Below are positions 20,488 to 32,400 of a DNA stretch of 64,000 bases, one piece after another. Under the pieces are notes generated by a model. It was not told the origin of the DNA, did no database searches, and was given only the letters and a program-made list of their open reading frames with translations. How positions within the stretch are numbered: the first letter of the stretch is position 1; every line of letters starts with the position of its first letter. Source of the stretch: Undaria pinnatifida (lineage: Eukaryota; Sar; Phaeophyceae; Laminariales; Alariaceae). The DNA lies in contig JABAKD010000007.1 in the NCBI GenBank assembly GCA_012845835.1, positions 10,273,165 through 10,337,164 of the forward strand. The letters run 5' to 3'. A program made the position numbers and the translations under genes.

Positions 20488-23400
20488 CTATAAGTGAAAC
20501 GAAGAAACAGAAAGCATACGAACTACCAGGTATACACAAATACGTCGTGCATACCTTCATTCCGATGACTACCGAGGGGAGGAAGAAGAGGGCGGGGCCA
20601 GGTAGGCCGAACGCCGCAGCCACAAACGCCGGGCCGGGACACATTCCCGCCGAACCCCACCCAACGCCGAACACCCACGCTCCCAAAACCAGAGGCAGGT
20701 CCACCTTGCAAGAGGACGGATTGGGGCGGTGTAAGATGGAATGGGTTCAACGCCATATATCTTGGTGTAGCGATCGATTAGAACAAGACGTTGCTTTTTA
20801 ACGGGGCTGTAGGATACGCTCGGCCAACGTATCACGCAGCTTGTCAAGCCCACTGTAGAGCAGGACGGGGCGGTGTAAGAAGGAACGCCCGCTGGGGCCG
20901 TATATGCCATGTGTAACAGGCAGTCGGTCGGCATGAAAAAAAATCAAGTTTCCAGGAATACGTGCAGTAATCGGTATAAGAAAGCACTTTAGATTTTAAG
21001 AAAGCCATACGAAAAACGTGTTTTTAAGGACAGTAGGTAATACGCGCGGCCTTCGTGCATATCAGCAGTTCGCTCAAGCTTGTCAAGCTTATCCAGCTTG
21101 TCACGCTTGCAACGCTGAATATCGAGTTTGTACCCCCACCCGCTGCCGAATATCCACGCTCCCTAACTCTAGAGGAAGAATCGTCCACCTTGCAACAGGG
21201 AGAGGATGGCTCGGGGCGGTGTATGATGGAAAACGGATTAAGGCCATACGTGGTGACGTAGCGAGAGGCACAAGCAAACGTCGGGTGGAGAAAGACAGGA
21301 AACGGATTGGGGCCGTATGTAGCCGCGTTACAATCGGGATAAGAAATCGTAGGGCGGCGTGTAAGGCCAACTCTTCTAAAGAGCTTACCCGAAACCGAAA
21401 ATAAGACGAATTTTCGGGTCGCAAAACCAGACGGGCAGAATCGGATTGACAACCCTTACAATAAAACCCGATTTATATAACTTAGTTTTGGACAGAGTTC
21501 TCACGAAACAGTCATAAACGTCTATCGCTTCATGACTACGTACTAGCACGAGTCCGCCGCACAAGGGCATCTTAGCACACGCAGATGAAGCTGTGTAGGT
21601 GGGGCAAGGGAAAACACACGGTGTGCGCTTCAACCGAGGAGGGTTCTCAGTTCCCCTCGCTCTTGTCAATCTCGTACATCAACAGCGACGACATGTCTCA
21701 CACGGCGGCGCTCTCCTCGTCCTCGACGACTGGTGTGTATTTTGCGTTCGAAACGCTGGCGAATGCCGCAATCGCGACTGCAAGGAGAATAACAAAGCTC
21801 GGGTAGTCGTCACCATCACTATCCAATCCCATCGGCTCGCGGTGATGCCCGAGGTGTGTGTGAATGGGTGGCGTGACACAGCAGCAGCGGCAGCAGTAGC
21901 AACACAAAGACACACCTATGATACGTGCTTCTTGCCCTACAAACGCGTCTTCTCGCATCTTGCACATACTACTGCGAAACTGGACCCCCATTTACGATAT
22001 CCGAAAAGTCTGAAAAATCGCTAGTTTCGGGTCTATAAGGTTGGCAAACCGGTTTTGCAATTCGAAAACGTTCATTTTCGGATCCAGAAACGGTGTTGTA
22101 AGCGATGGTTAAAGATGAAAAACGGATTGAGGACGTTTGTCGCAGGGTGGCAATCAGGAAATAACAGTATTGTTCATGCTGTAAGTTTTCTAACAGACCA
22201 CGGGCGGCCGGCGTACCGGGTGTCACGCAGCTTCTTAAGAGGACATGGCGAGGCGGTGCAAGACGGGAAGCGAACTGAGGCCGGGTGTATATATGTAGGT
22301 AGCTTACAAGCGATAGAGACAAGAAAACGTGCTTTTTAAAGGGCCGTCGACGACGCGAGCTACGGTGGTAAAGAAAAATTGTTGGCCGAGATATTTCTGG
22401 CCGACTGGGGGCTCCCCTACCGACGAACTCCCCAAAGTCGGCTGAACACCATTTTTGGGTCAGCACTGAAATCGGAGGCCGCTGTCGCCGGGAACGGGAA
22501 GGGGGTGCCAGACCGTATGGATAGCCTGCAGGCTCATGCTGTGGGCTGCGTAAGAACAAAAAACCAATGCACAAAAGCTTCTGTCGGTTATGCAAGAACA
22601 AAAATACCTACGTATCCGGAAGAAACAAACACTATAGTAGACTAAAACACAACATTGCAATTTTTCATGAGAGTTAACATTCCTTCGGGCCGAGATCTAG
22701 GTAGCAGAGAGCTGGAAAATCGTTCCGCTCGTGCTGCCCCTCTGTGGTACGAGCACGCGTGGTCTATATTTTTCTTGGCCTTATTTGTCTCTCTCTTTCG
22801 ATCTTTCATTTTCTCCATATAATTGTATCTGTATTTTACAGTATCCTGTGGTTGAGACACATGTGCGGTAAAGGCGCACGATTTTTTTTCCGAGGCTCCT
22901 AACCAATTGAGGAGCGCTATATCTCACCCAAAAAAACAGTTTGGAGAAAAATTAAGTGTGCAACCCGATGGCCAAACCCATGGTCGACTGCTGCAGGTAT
23001 ACAAACAATCGTAACACGAAACAAGAGTGCCATCCCGACGATGTTCGGTGAAGGAGACCCGTCATTCACAAAACGAAAAAGGCCGAAAACTGCTACCTCG
23101 TCTACCACCTCGACTCGACTCAACACAACACAACACAACACAACACAACACAACACAACACAACCCAACCCAACCCAACCCAACCCAACCCAACCCAACC
23201 CAACCCAACCCAACCCAACCCAACAAAACACAACAAAACACAACATAACATAACACAACACAACACAACACAACACAACACAACACAACACAACACAACA
23301 CAACACAACACAACACAACACAACACAACACAACACAACACAACACAACACAACACAACACAACACAACACAACACAACACAACACAACACAACACAACA

Positions 23401-26400
23401 CAACACAACACAACACGACACAACACAACACAACACGACACAACACAACACGACACAACACAACCCAACACGACACAACACAACACAACACAATTCGACT
23501 CTCTGAGCACGCGTGTACATACCTACAGAAAATCATGGCATTGTTCGGGATGCAGCTTCAATTTTCTCTCGGAGCACCATGTTTTGGGTGGGTAATGTGT
23601 AGTGATGCGTATTGATGTGTAGTCATGCGTAGTAATGTGTAGTCGTGATAGTAGTCATGTGTAGTGGTGTGTAGTCACGTGTAGTCATGTGCAGTCGTGT
23701 GTAATCATGTGTAGTCATGTGTAGTCATGTGTAGTCAAGTGTAGTGGTATGTAGTGATGTGTAGTTACTCCAAAAGTGAGAAAGCTTCACAAAAAGTATT
23801 CGCAAAACCTTGGCATACCGTACTAATATAGCATGCGCCCAATCACCCCCGTGAAGAGTTGTCTCCCCCTCGCGCGCGCTTACCACGGTGTTGGTGGGGA
23901 TCTCAAACTTTTCTCCGAAGGCCGCTGCTGGTTTCGTCTCGGACTCCGAACCCTTCGTAACCTGGTTAAACAGAGCGAATTTAACCCTTTTAGCACCGCA
24001 TTCCGCCGAATGGGGACAAAACGCTTGGAGTTACACTAGGATGATTTTGGGAGTTGAAAGTGGGTTTAAAACGCATTGTATCAGTATGTTTGCCATGCGA
24101 TAAGGTGTAGGAAACATGAGCTTCGGCGTCGATCGCCCGTAAGCGCTCCCAGAAGAAACAAGAACAAGACCTCAAGAGAAACACACAAAAAAAGGAAAAA
24201 CGATGCACGTAGTCTAACTCTCTTATGCACCCACGACCCACTTCAACCATAAATACTTCGTTCTTGCTGAGGTGCTCCAAACGCTTTAACGGGAGGGACA
24301 TTGGGGGTGGGGGGGGGGGTGGGGGGGGGTACGTTCCCAATACGTTGGCAAATTCAAACCCGATTTTACCGAATATGAATGACCAGTGTATTTAAGCCCT
24401 GTTCATAATAGTCTTTTCGGAAAGTGGAAAGTAGAAATTTTTAATTGGAACGTGGAATCGGTAATCTCTCCGCCCCCAAGGGGGCGGCGAGATTATAAAA
24501 AACGGAATTTGAAGTAGTTCATGCATCTAGATTCCGTTTTTATAATCTCGCCGCCCCTTTGGGGGCGGCGAGATTACCGATTCCACGTTCCAATTAAAAA
24601 ATCTACTTTCCACTTTCCGAAAAGACTATTATGAACAGGGCTTTACCTGATAGTTCCTGGTTGTTGTTGCTTTCGTTGTTGCGCTCGATATGATATATCG
24701 CACACCATATATCGAATCGATATTTCGATACATCGCAACTTTCGATATAAATAGACAACACCACAACACTGATACTGCTTCGATGAACATGTACCCGCCG
24801 CGCGTCTGCCTCGGGCCCCAGCTTCCCGATTCTGGCCCTAGCTTCCGCGATACGAACAGAAACCCAACAAACGCGGTATTCGCGGAGAACGAGTCACGAT
24901 ATTCCCAGCATTTTAAACCTTCGATGCGACATGCAAAAGTACGATACACTGGTATCCACGAATACGTACAAGTCGTGCGTCGGCACGGCGGGGTCTCCAG
25001 CTTCCTGCTAACGAACGGAAACCTAACAAACGACGTACCGAAGCCCCAACACAGTCCGATCTACCATTAGATATACCGAACACGACATATCGGTACACCG
25101 CAAACGATACATCGAAAATCAACTTTTCCGACATACATCGAACCGTTCGATGTGACATCCAACACAGCGCGACACCATCTACAAGGTTGAATTCGCCTTA
25201 TCCACTCCCTCCTGCCGAACCCAAACCGTGAGCTGACGGCCCGCGCGACGCACGGCACGAAACGCGCCCAAACCTCTCCACGACACCGTTTCCAGGCGGC
25301 CTTTCGCCGCTAAGCACTACCGGGTTTTGCGCGAGAACCACCGTTGCCGGTGCGAAGAGACATCAGCGAAAGCAGGCCAAAAAAATCAATACCATCTGCG
25401 TATCATAGACTCAGACTCACTTACAACAAAGCCAACGCCTTCGGAGAACGCCCTCGGCAGGTCTCTAGCCTCTGGCGAAGCACGGTAGGGGGATGTTATG
25501 ACGATGTCGCGACACACCTCGATTTTCCCTACCGGTCTTGAGCCACTCGCGCAAGAGTGACTCCGTACCTCAGAGAAAAACATAATTTTGGCGTTATTTT
25601 TTTTTTTTGGCACAGGGCGGCTAACCATTCCGTTTCGGGTTAATATAATAGCAAACTGAAAAGCAGCACGACAGCAGCGCAAGACCGCCAAGGAACGGGG
25701 AGGTCACTCGCGCGAGTGACCCCCGAGTCTCCACAAAAAAAAAGGGGCTCCAAAAGGTACCCCCCCCCCTACCCTCTACAAAAGGATGCATGGTCAATGG
25801 TCAAATGACTAAGGCAGGCAACAAATGAGTACGCCCCCCCGTAGCATGCCCCCCTTAACATGCCTCCCTTAACATGCTTCCCTTAACATGCCTCCCTTAA
25901 CATGCCCCCCTTAAAATGCCCCCTTTAACATGCCCCCCTTAACACGCCCCCCTTAACATGCCCCCCTTAACATGCCCCCCCCGCCTCCCACAGTAGGTTT
26001 TGTACTCTCAAGACTGCTTATTCTCAGCTCTGAATTGCAAATACGGGTGAATTATTTTTCCCGAATCGATCGCTTTGTACACGTACGATGCACGCACCGC
26101 GCCTCGGCATGCAGGGGTCCCCAGCTTCCTCGTGACGAACGGGAACCCAACAAAAGCGGTCACCACGCCGAACCCCAGCACCAACGCCAGAGAGGGGTCC
26201 CAGGAGTCCCGCCTGCAGTACCAGAAAAGGGAGGCGTTAGGCGAGGTCGAGGTGCGGGGAGAAGGGGTGGGGGGTGGGAAATAGGGAGATATAGGGAGGG
26301 GGGAGGGAGGGGGGGGGGAGGGGGGGGGGGGGGGGGGGGGGGTGGGCAAGTAGGCATTTTATGCGTATCCGTCGGCACTGGGAAGTGGAAATCATTCGAC

Positions 26401-29400
26401 GTGACCAAAACGAAAAGCTGCACGGGGCTGTGGCGATGCGTGATCAATAAAAGTGCACAAAAATGAAGGCAAACGCGCAAAGAATTATTAGCGTGGATGC
26501 ACAATTCGATGCGAGCCGACGAGGGAAGAAAGGGCAGGAGAGTAGTCTCGCCATAAAAGTGAAGGCGCGTGCCGTAGCGGGGAGGGGCGAGAAGAGCCAG
26601 CTTAGTGGCCCCGGCTCTGAGTAACGTTTAAGGAGGGAGAAACAGAGAGAAAAAGTGCGAAGATAATTGATACTACCAGCAAAGACGAAAAACGAAAAAA
26701 AAAAAAAAACGGAAAACGTTACAGTGTAAATGCAATAGTACACGCGTTTGCACCAGCAAGCACAAGAAGTTGGCAATATCAAACTGCACGGAATTGGAGA
26801 TTCGCGATCGTGACGAAATACCAAAATTTTTGCTATGGGAACACAATGTATCCCGCCCGATTCGCCCGTTGAAGGTTCTCGTTGGCGTTAGAGGTTCGTA
26901 CAAGACGAGCAGATGCATTATCCAAAGCAGGTCATGACGCAGTCTAATCAGGGGAGGTGAAATGTTCATCCCACCCGTCCCCCATCTTCCTGTAGAACAA
27001 GGCCTCCCAAGTGCTAGTGTGCGCACTTAGTTCCTGTATCCTGTTCATAGGGATTTACCGGCCCTCGCGGACAAAAGTAAAAGCAACATGTGCAACAACT
27101 GAGCTACAAACACGGGAACATGACAAAAGAAAAAGTGAAAAAACAGTGCAAAATATTGGGTGCCGACTTAAGCTCGAGGCAATCGACGGATTTGGCGCGT
27201 GTGCCAATGCCTGACAGGACCACGCCGCCACAGACACACAACATACAGAAATTAAACAAAAGACACTTCGAAAAAAATAGAAACAAATGAAAAAGAAAAC
27301 ATGAATGAAAGCAAAATTGAGTAAAATAAAAAGGGTGAATAGGGTTTTACCTTAGCGCGAGGAAATCGACGACTTTGGCGCGTTTGACCATGCCCGACAG
27401 GACCAGGCCGCCGCCGAAGGTGCCGCCGCAGAGATAAGAGGCCAGATGTGCCTTGCAGCTATTGCGCTCCTCCCTGAGTAGGACACACACGCAAAGGTAG
27501 CAGTCGGTTTAGTGGTGGTGAAGTCGTGGTGTGGTGGTGGTGGTGGTGGTGGTGGTGGTGGTGGTGGTGGTGGTGGTGGTGGTGGTGGTGGTGGTGGCGG
27601 TGGCGATGGTAACGATGGTGGTAACGGGGGTGGTAGTGGTGGTAGTAGCAGTTGGTGGTGATGGTATTGGTATTGGTATTGTTGGTGGAGTAGAGGTAGT
27701 AGTAGGTAGTAATAGCAGTAGCCGTAGCAGCAGCGACGGTTAGGAGCAACAGCATAAGAAATAGCTGTATCAACTGCAGTCGCAGCACCAGCATCAGTAG
27801 TAGCAACAGCAGCAGCAATAACACCAACGTTAACATCAGAAACAGAAGCAGAATTTGCTGTCGATGTTACCAGTGGTAATCCATTAAGGCTATCACTCCC
27901 CCCCCCCCCCCGCTCCCGCTATTCTCCATAAAACCCAACCAACAACAACCCCACACCACCCCTCACCACCTCCCCAGACCCTACCTCCATACCATCCCCG
28001 TGTCCACCCCCTCCCCATCCCCTCCCCATCACCCCGCCCCCTCCCTCCTTCCACATTCATCTTCTCCATTCATCTTCTCCCCCTCCCCCTCTCGCCCTCC
28101 TCCCCCCCCACTGCCCACCTACCACCACCCCTACCCCACCATCCCCCACCACACCACTTCCCCCCCAAGCCCAACCCCCCTCCCCCTCCCCCCCCCCCCC
28201 CCCTATTCCCCATCATCCTGCCTCCATAAAACTCATTTGTGTTTGGTCACCTTTTAGTAAGTGTGAGCGCAGCGGCCGCCGAGGTGAGGGCAAGGCCTAA
28301 GTACCTCAAAGCCAGAATGGGAGATTCCTGTCATTTCGTTTTGAAAAAAAAACAAAGACGAAAAAGGACACGGAAAACGAAAAACGGAAATGAAAATGAA
28401 AATGAAAACGAAAATGAACAAGCAAAAGAAACGAAACGAAGAGAAAAGAAGAAAAAAGAAAACGAGGAGAAACGAAGAGAAACGAAGAGAAACGGAACAA
28501 AACGAAACAGAACGATGCGAAACGAAACGAAACGAAACGAAACGGAATGGGATGTTCCGAAATTAAACGAAACGACACGGCACGGAAAGGAACGATTCAA
28601 AGTTGAACGAAGTGAAAGGAAATCAACTGAATACGACTTCGAACGAAATCAAATGAAAAAATATGTATGCCCCCCCCACACACACACAATTTCGTTCCCC
28701 TCTCCTTTCTGCCCCCCCGCCCTTCGTCATCCCACTCCCTCGCTCCGTCCGTCCGATACTTCCTCCCTCTCCCGTCGTACCCCGAGCCTAACCTGGGGGG
28801 AAACGCTGCTGCCGCTGTTGTCAGACGCAGCCCAAGCGGCCATGATGCTGGCAGTAGCAACTCCGCTAGCATTGTAAATGGTGGTGGCGGTAGTAGTCGC
28901 GGGGTGGTGATGGTGGTAGTTGTTGTGGTGGTCGTCGTGATAGTCGCGGTAGTCGTGACAGTCGCGGTAGTCGTGATAGTCGGGGTAGTAGCAATAGCAG
29001 TAGCAGTACCAGTAGCAGTAGCAGCAGTAGCAGCAGTAGCAGCAGCAGCAGCAGTAGCAGTAGCAGCAGTAGCAGTAGCAGCAGCGGTAGCAGTAGCAGT
29101 AGCAGTAGCAGCAGCAGAAAAAGTAGCAGCAGAAGTAGTAGCAGTAGTAATAGCAGTACCAGCACCCCGAGCAGGAGCAGGAGCAGCAGCAGGAGCAGGA
29201 GCAGGAGCAGCAGCAGGAGCGGCAGCAGGAGCGGCACCAACAACATCGACAGCAGCAGCAACACACAACAGCAAGAAACAAACCAAAGTGAGCGCTTGAA
29301 GGGACAAACGCACGACCTGCTGTATACTGCACCATTCAAACCCTGCGATGAACAAAAAAAAGAGCAGCTTTGCTAAAAAATTTACCATACATAATGACAG

Positions 29401-32400
29401 TATTGCTGTAAGATCCGAGTCTGTGTGTACGAATATATAGACCTTCGTACGCCAAAACACACCGCGCACAAGAAAACAAAACGCAAAAATGCCTTCGTCC
29501 GAACCACCTCGACCCTCCCTTCATCCTGACGGTAGTCACGAAGGTGAGAGCAGTCAGTAGGCTGCGGCGAGAAAGCCTTGGCAGTCCAGAGGAGAGCGCG
29601 CCCGGAAGTGCCTCCCCCCCAAAACATATATATATATATATACACATAATAGTTGGCCTCAGTTGGCACCGACGCTGGAAAACACTACACGATGTGCATT
29701 GGGGTTGGCGTTGGTTGGCGACGACGCTGCAAAACATGCTAATCGCTGCGTGACCTAGACAATCAGGGTACCTTTTTTTGTTTTTGGCGGTCACCGTGAT
29801 GGTTATCGAGTTAGACCATGTTGTGCGCGGTGGAGAACCCTGACTCCGCACAGGGGGGATGATCGCACCACGTAGCGTGAAATGTGGTAAGGCACCCACG
29901 AGGCAGTTACATCGTAATACCCATTCTGTCTCTGGAGTGGCCACACCAGAAAACAAAGTAGCTCATTGGTGCTGTCATCCATAAGCAAAAACGTAGGCAC
30001 ACGGTGCCAAAGTCCGTCTCACGAGCGGTTCTTGAAAGGATGCAGTTCACGCTTCATGCGGCTCGCCGAGCACCTCACGGCGCGTCGCGCTTGGCGCAAA
30101 AATATCTGCCTGGTTGGTGAAAACCCGAAGAGCTCCGTCCAGGCATAGTAGGGATGCGAAGGTCACTGGTCATACGACTACGGCCATGCACAAACTGAGT
30201 ACACTCCCCGTCCTCCCAATCACCTCCACCACCTACGCCTCCACACCCTCCCTCCGACGCACCCAAAAAACCAGCCCAACGCCCTCCTTGATCGATAACC
30301 TTCACTCATCGTTGTATGCCCTCCAGGGGTAATCAAAACCAAGCCTTGATCCTTTGATAGCTGCAAACATATCCCACACAAACGAAAGGTAGGTTGTCCT
30401 CAAAATCCAGGGTGGAGCTGTCGAAGGGTTACCTGGTACGCCTTAACGCCTTGACAACTGACAAATTTACTTGAAGATAGTATAGGGAGGGGGTTGGGGG
30501 CTCTAAAGGGGTTAAGCCGTACCTAGTCGAAAAGGGGAGAGCAGCCAGTCCGCCACCTGGCTGCGCCGAGAGTGCCTCGGTAGCCAGCACAGGCCATGTC
30601 CTCTAGTCCACCCAACATCCCCCCCCCCCACGCCGAACCCCAACCGCCTACCGCAACACCCCCACCCCCACCCTAGACCCAAATCCCCAACCGCCCAACC
30701 CCCTCCCCCCCCAACCCCCTCAACCTGAGTACACCCCCCCCCCCCCCAACCCCCTCCCCCACCAAACCCCTCCCCACCGACCCCGTCCCTTCCCCGCCTA
30801 ACCCCGCATACCCTTCCTAACAGCAGCAAAATGTATTGGCCTCACCTAGTCAAGAAGGTGAGAGTAGCCACCAGGCTGCGGCGAGACAGCCTCGGCAAGC
30901 CGCATAGGCCGTGCCCGCTAGTGCACCCGTTTCCCAAGCGTGTTCCCGATCCCACTAGGAAGCCTGATACCACTAGTCCCATGGTGGAAATGGGAGGAGC
31001 TCCAGTTTGGTCCAGGCCATCTGTATGGTATAGTATGGGGGGGGGGGAGGGTTTTCTTTTAAGGTGGAATGGGGGATTGGGGGGGGGGGGGGGTGACTCA
31101 GTTTGTGCAGGGTCGTAGTCGCGTGACCATAGACCCTAGCATCCCTACTATGCCGGGACGGAGCACGTCGGGTTTTCATCAACCAGGCAGACATTGCTTG
31201 CACCAAGCGCGAAGCGCCGGGGGTTGGGGGGGGGGGGGGAAGGGGGTCGTAGGAGCATTCTCAATGCCACTAGGAAACCTGATATTATTCGTCCTGGAGC
31301 AGCCCAGGTCTTCTGTATGATACGTACAAATGACATGATATGCACAGCTGTTGGGTGTGGGGAGGAGAAGCTGCATGGGGGAAGGACGGGGGGAAGGACG
31401 GGGGTGGGGTGGGGTGGGGTGGGGATGGGTCTTTGGGGGGGAGCATCCAACTAGGAAACCCGACACGAATCGCCCTAGGGTAGGAATGGGTGGAGCTCCA
31501 GCCTCGTTGAGGTGTTTCGCATGGTTTACATAGTGTACGCGCGAGGCAGCAAAGCAAACCAGAGCTATACGTATAGATGGAAAGGACGGAAAGGATGGGA
31601 GGGGCGCGCGGAGGGGTGTGTGATGGACCGACTCAACTCGCTCTGTACGCGACCGGCCTAGGGGGTCGCCGAAGCAGTGGACGGCGAGGGTCGAGCGCGG
31701 GGACCTTGTTTTGGTCGGAAATACATTGAAATCGCTGGTTCGGACCCTTTCCTTTGCGGAAACGCGGGCTACGACAAGGGCGGCAAGAATTTGCCAAGAA
31801 ATTTCCTACTGGGGGCCACGGGAGTCGACCTGCGGTAGGGGTGCAGCAGATTTTTCCAAGATTTTTCTGAGCGCACAAAACGAGGAGCTAGCTCAAATAT
31901 CTCACCCCAAACATAACTTCGAAGGCATTCATTCGCTCTCGCGCAATCCGACCAATAATGCTACGCGCCAGTCCTCAAAGACAAAATATGCTAGCGAAGG
32001 AATCAAAACAATCGGTACTTCCTCGCTTAAGGACCTTAACCGCCCAGAAATATTCGGCCCCAAGAACGTGCGACCCCTTTCACCGTGGGCGGGCTCGGCG
32101 CCTTCGCTTAGGGACAACTCCATATCGTCGGAATCGCATTCGCGTTTTACGACATGAATTTGGACTCGTCTGTATCACACCTTGAACCAGTGGCGCTGGC
32201 TCTGCTTGACTAGGTGCCTCGCTCGCAGGTCAGAAACTGCGAACTGCCTCAAGGTTACAATCCAATGGCTGCGTACAATCAGCCCCGCGTTGGTCTGATG
32301 CTGGCTACGACAGATTTCTTCCGTTCGTGAAGAAAACAAATTGCATTTTCTCGTGCCTTGATAATACTACGCAGATTGTCCGATATCCCACACGCGTTTT

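Larger units (their letters stand above)
20715..22340. repeat. Degenerate repeats in intron 8 next to exon 9
   Basis: The text GGGGCGGTGTAAGATGGAA, AACGGATT..GGCCGTATGTAG and GTATCACGCAGCTTGTCAAG recurs near 20722, 20830, 20868, 21213, 21290, 22105, 22220 and 22250. The first unit is the sequence directly upstream of exon 9, so exon 9 and its upstream flank appear to have been duplicated several times. Confidence 0.5.

Noticed and set aside
22917-23536. Minus frames of 138-197 codons rich in Val, Leu and Cys
   Set aside because: Translation of the AACAC microsatellite in three frames.
25828-25984. CRISPR-like array of 15-bp repeats
   Set aside because: No spacers; a simple minisatellite.
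27459-27836. His/Leu/Thr-rich minus frame and Val-rich plus frame
   Set aside because: GGT microsatellite artefact overlapping the 5' edge of exon 7.
28597-29469. 290-codon minus frame and 210-codon plus frame
   Set aside because: Trinucleotide-repeat artefact. Only the short part over transporter exon 5 (28793-28865) has real coding support, in a different frame.
31711-32157. 148-codon plus frame
   Set aside because: No recognisable domain, competing frames open, and inside an intron on the opposite strand.
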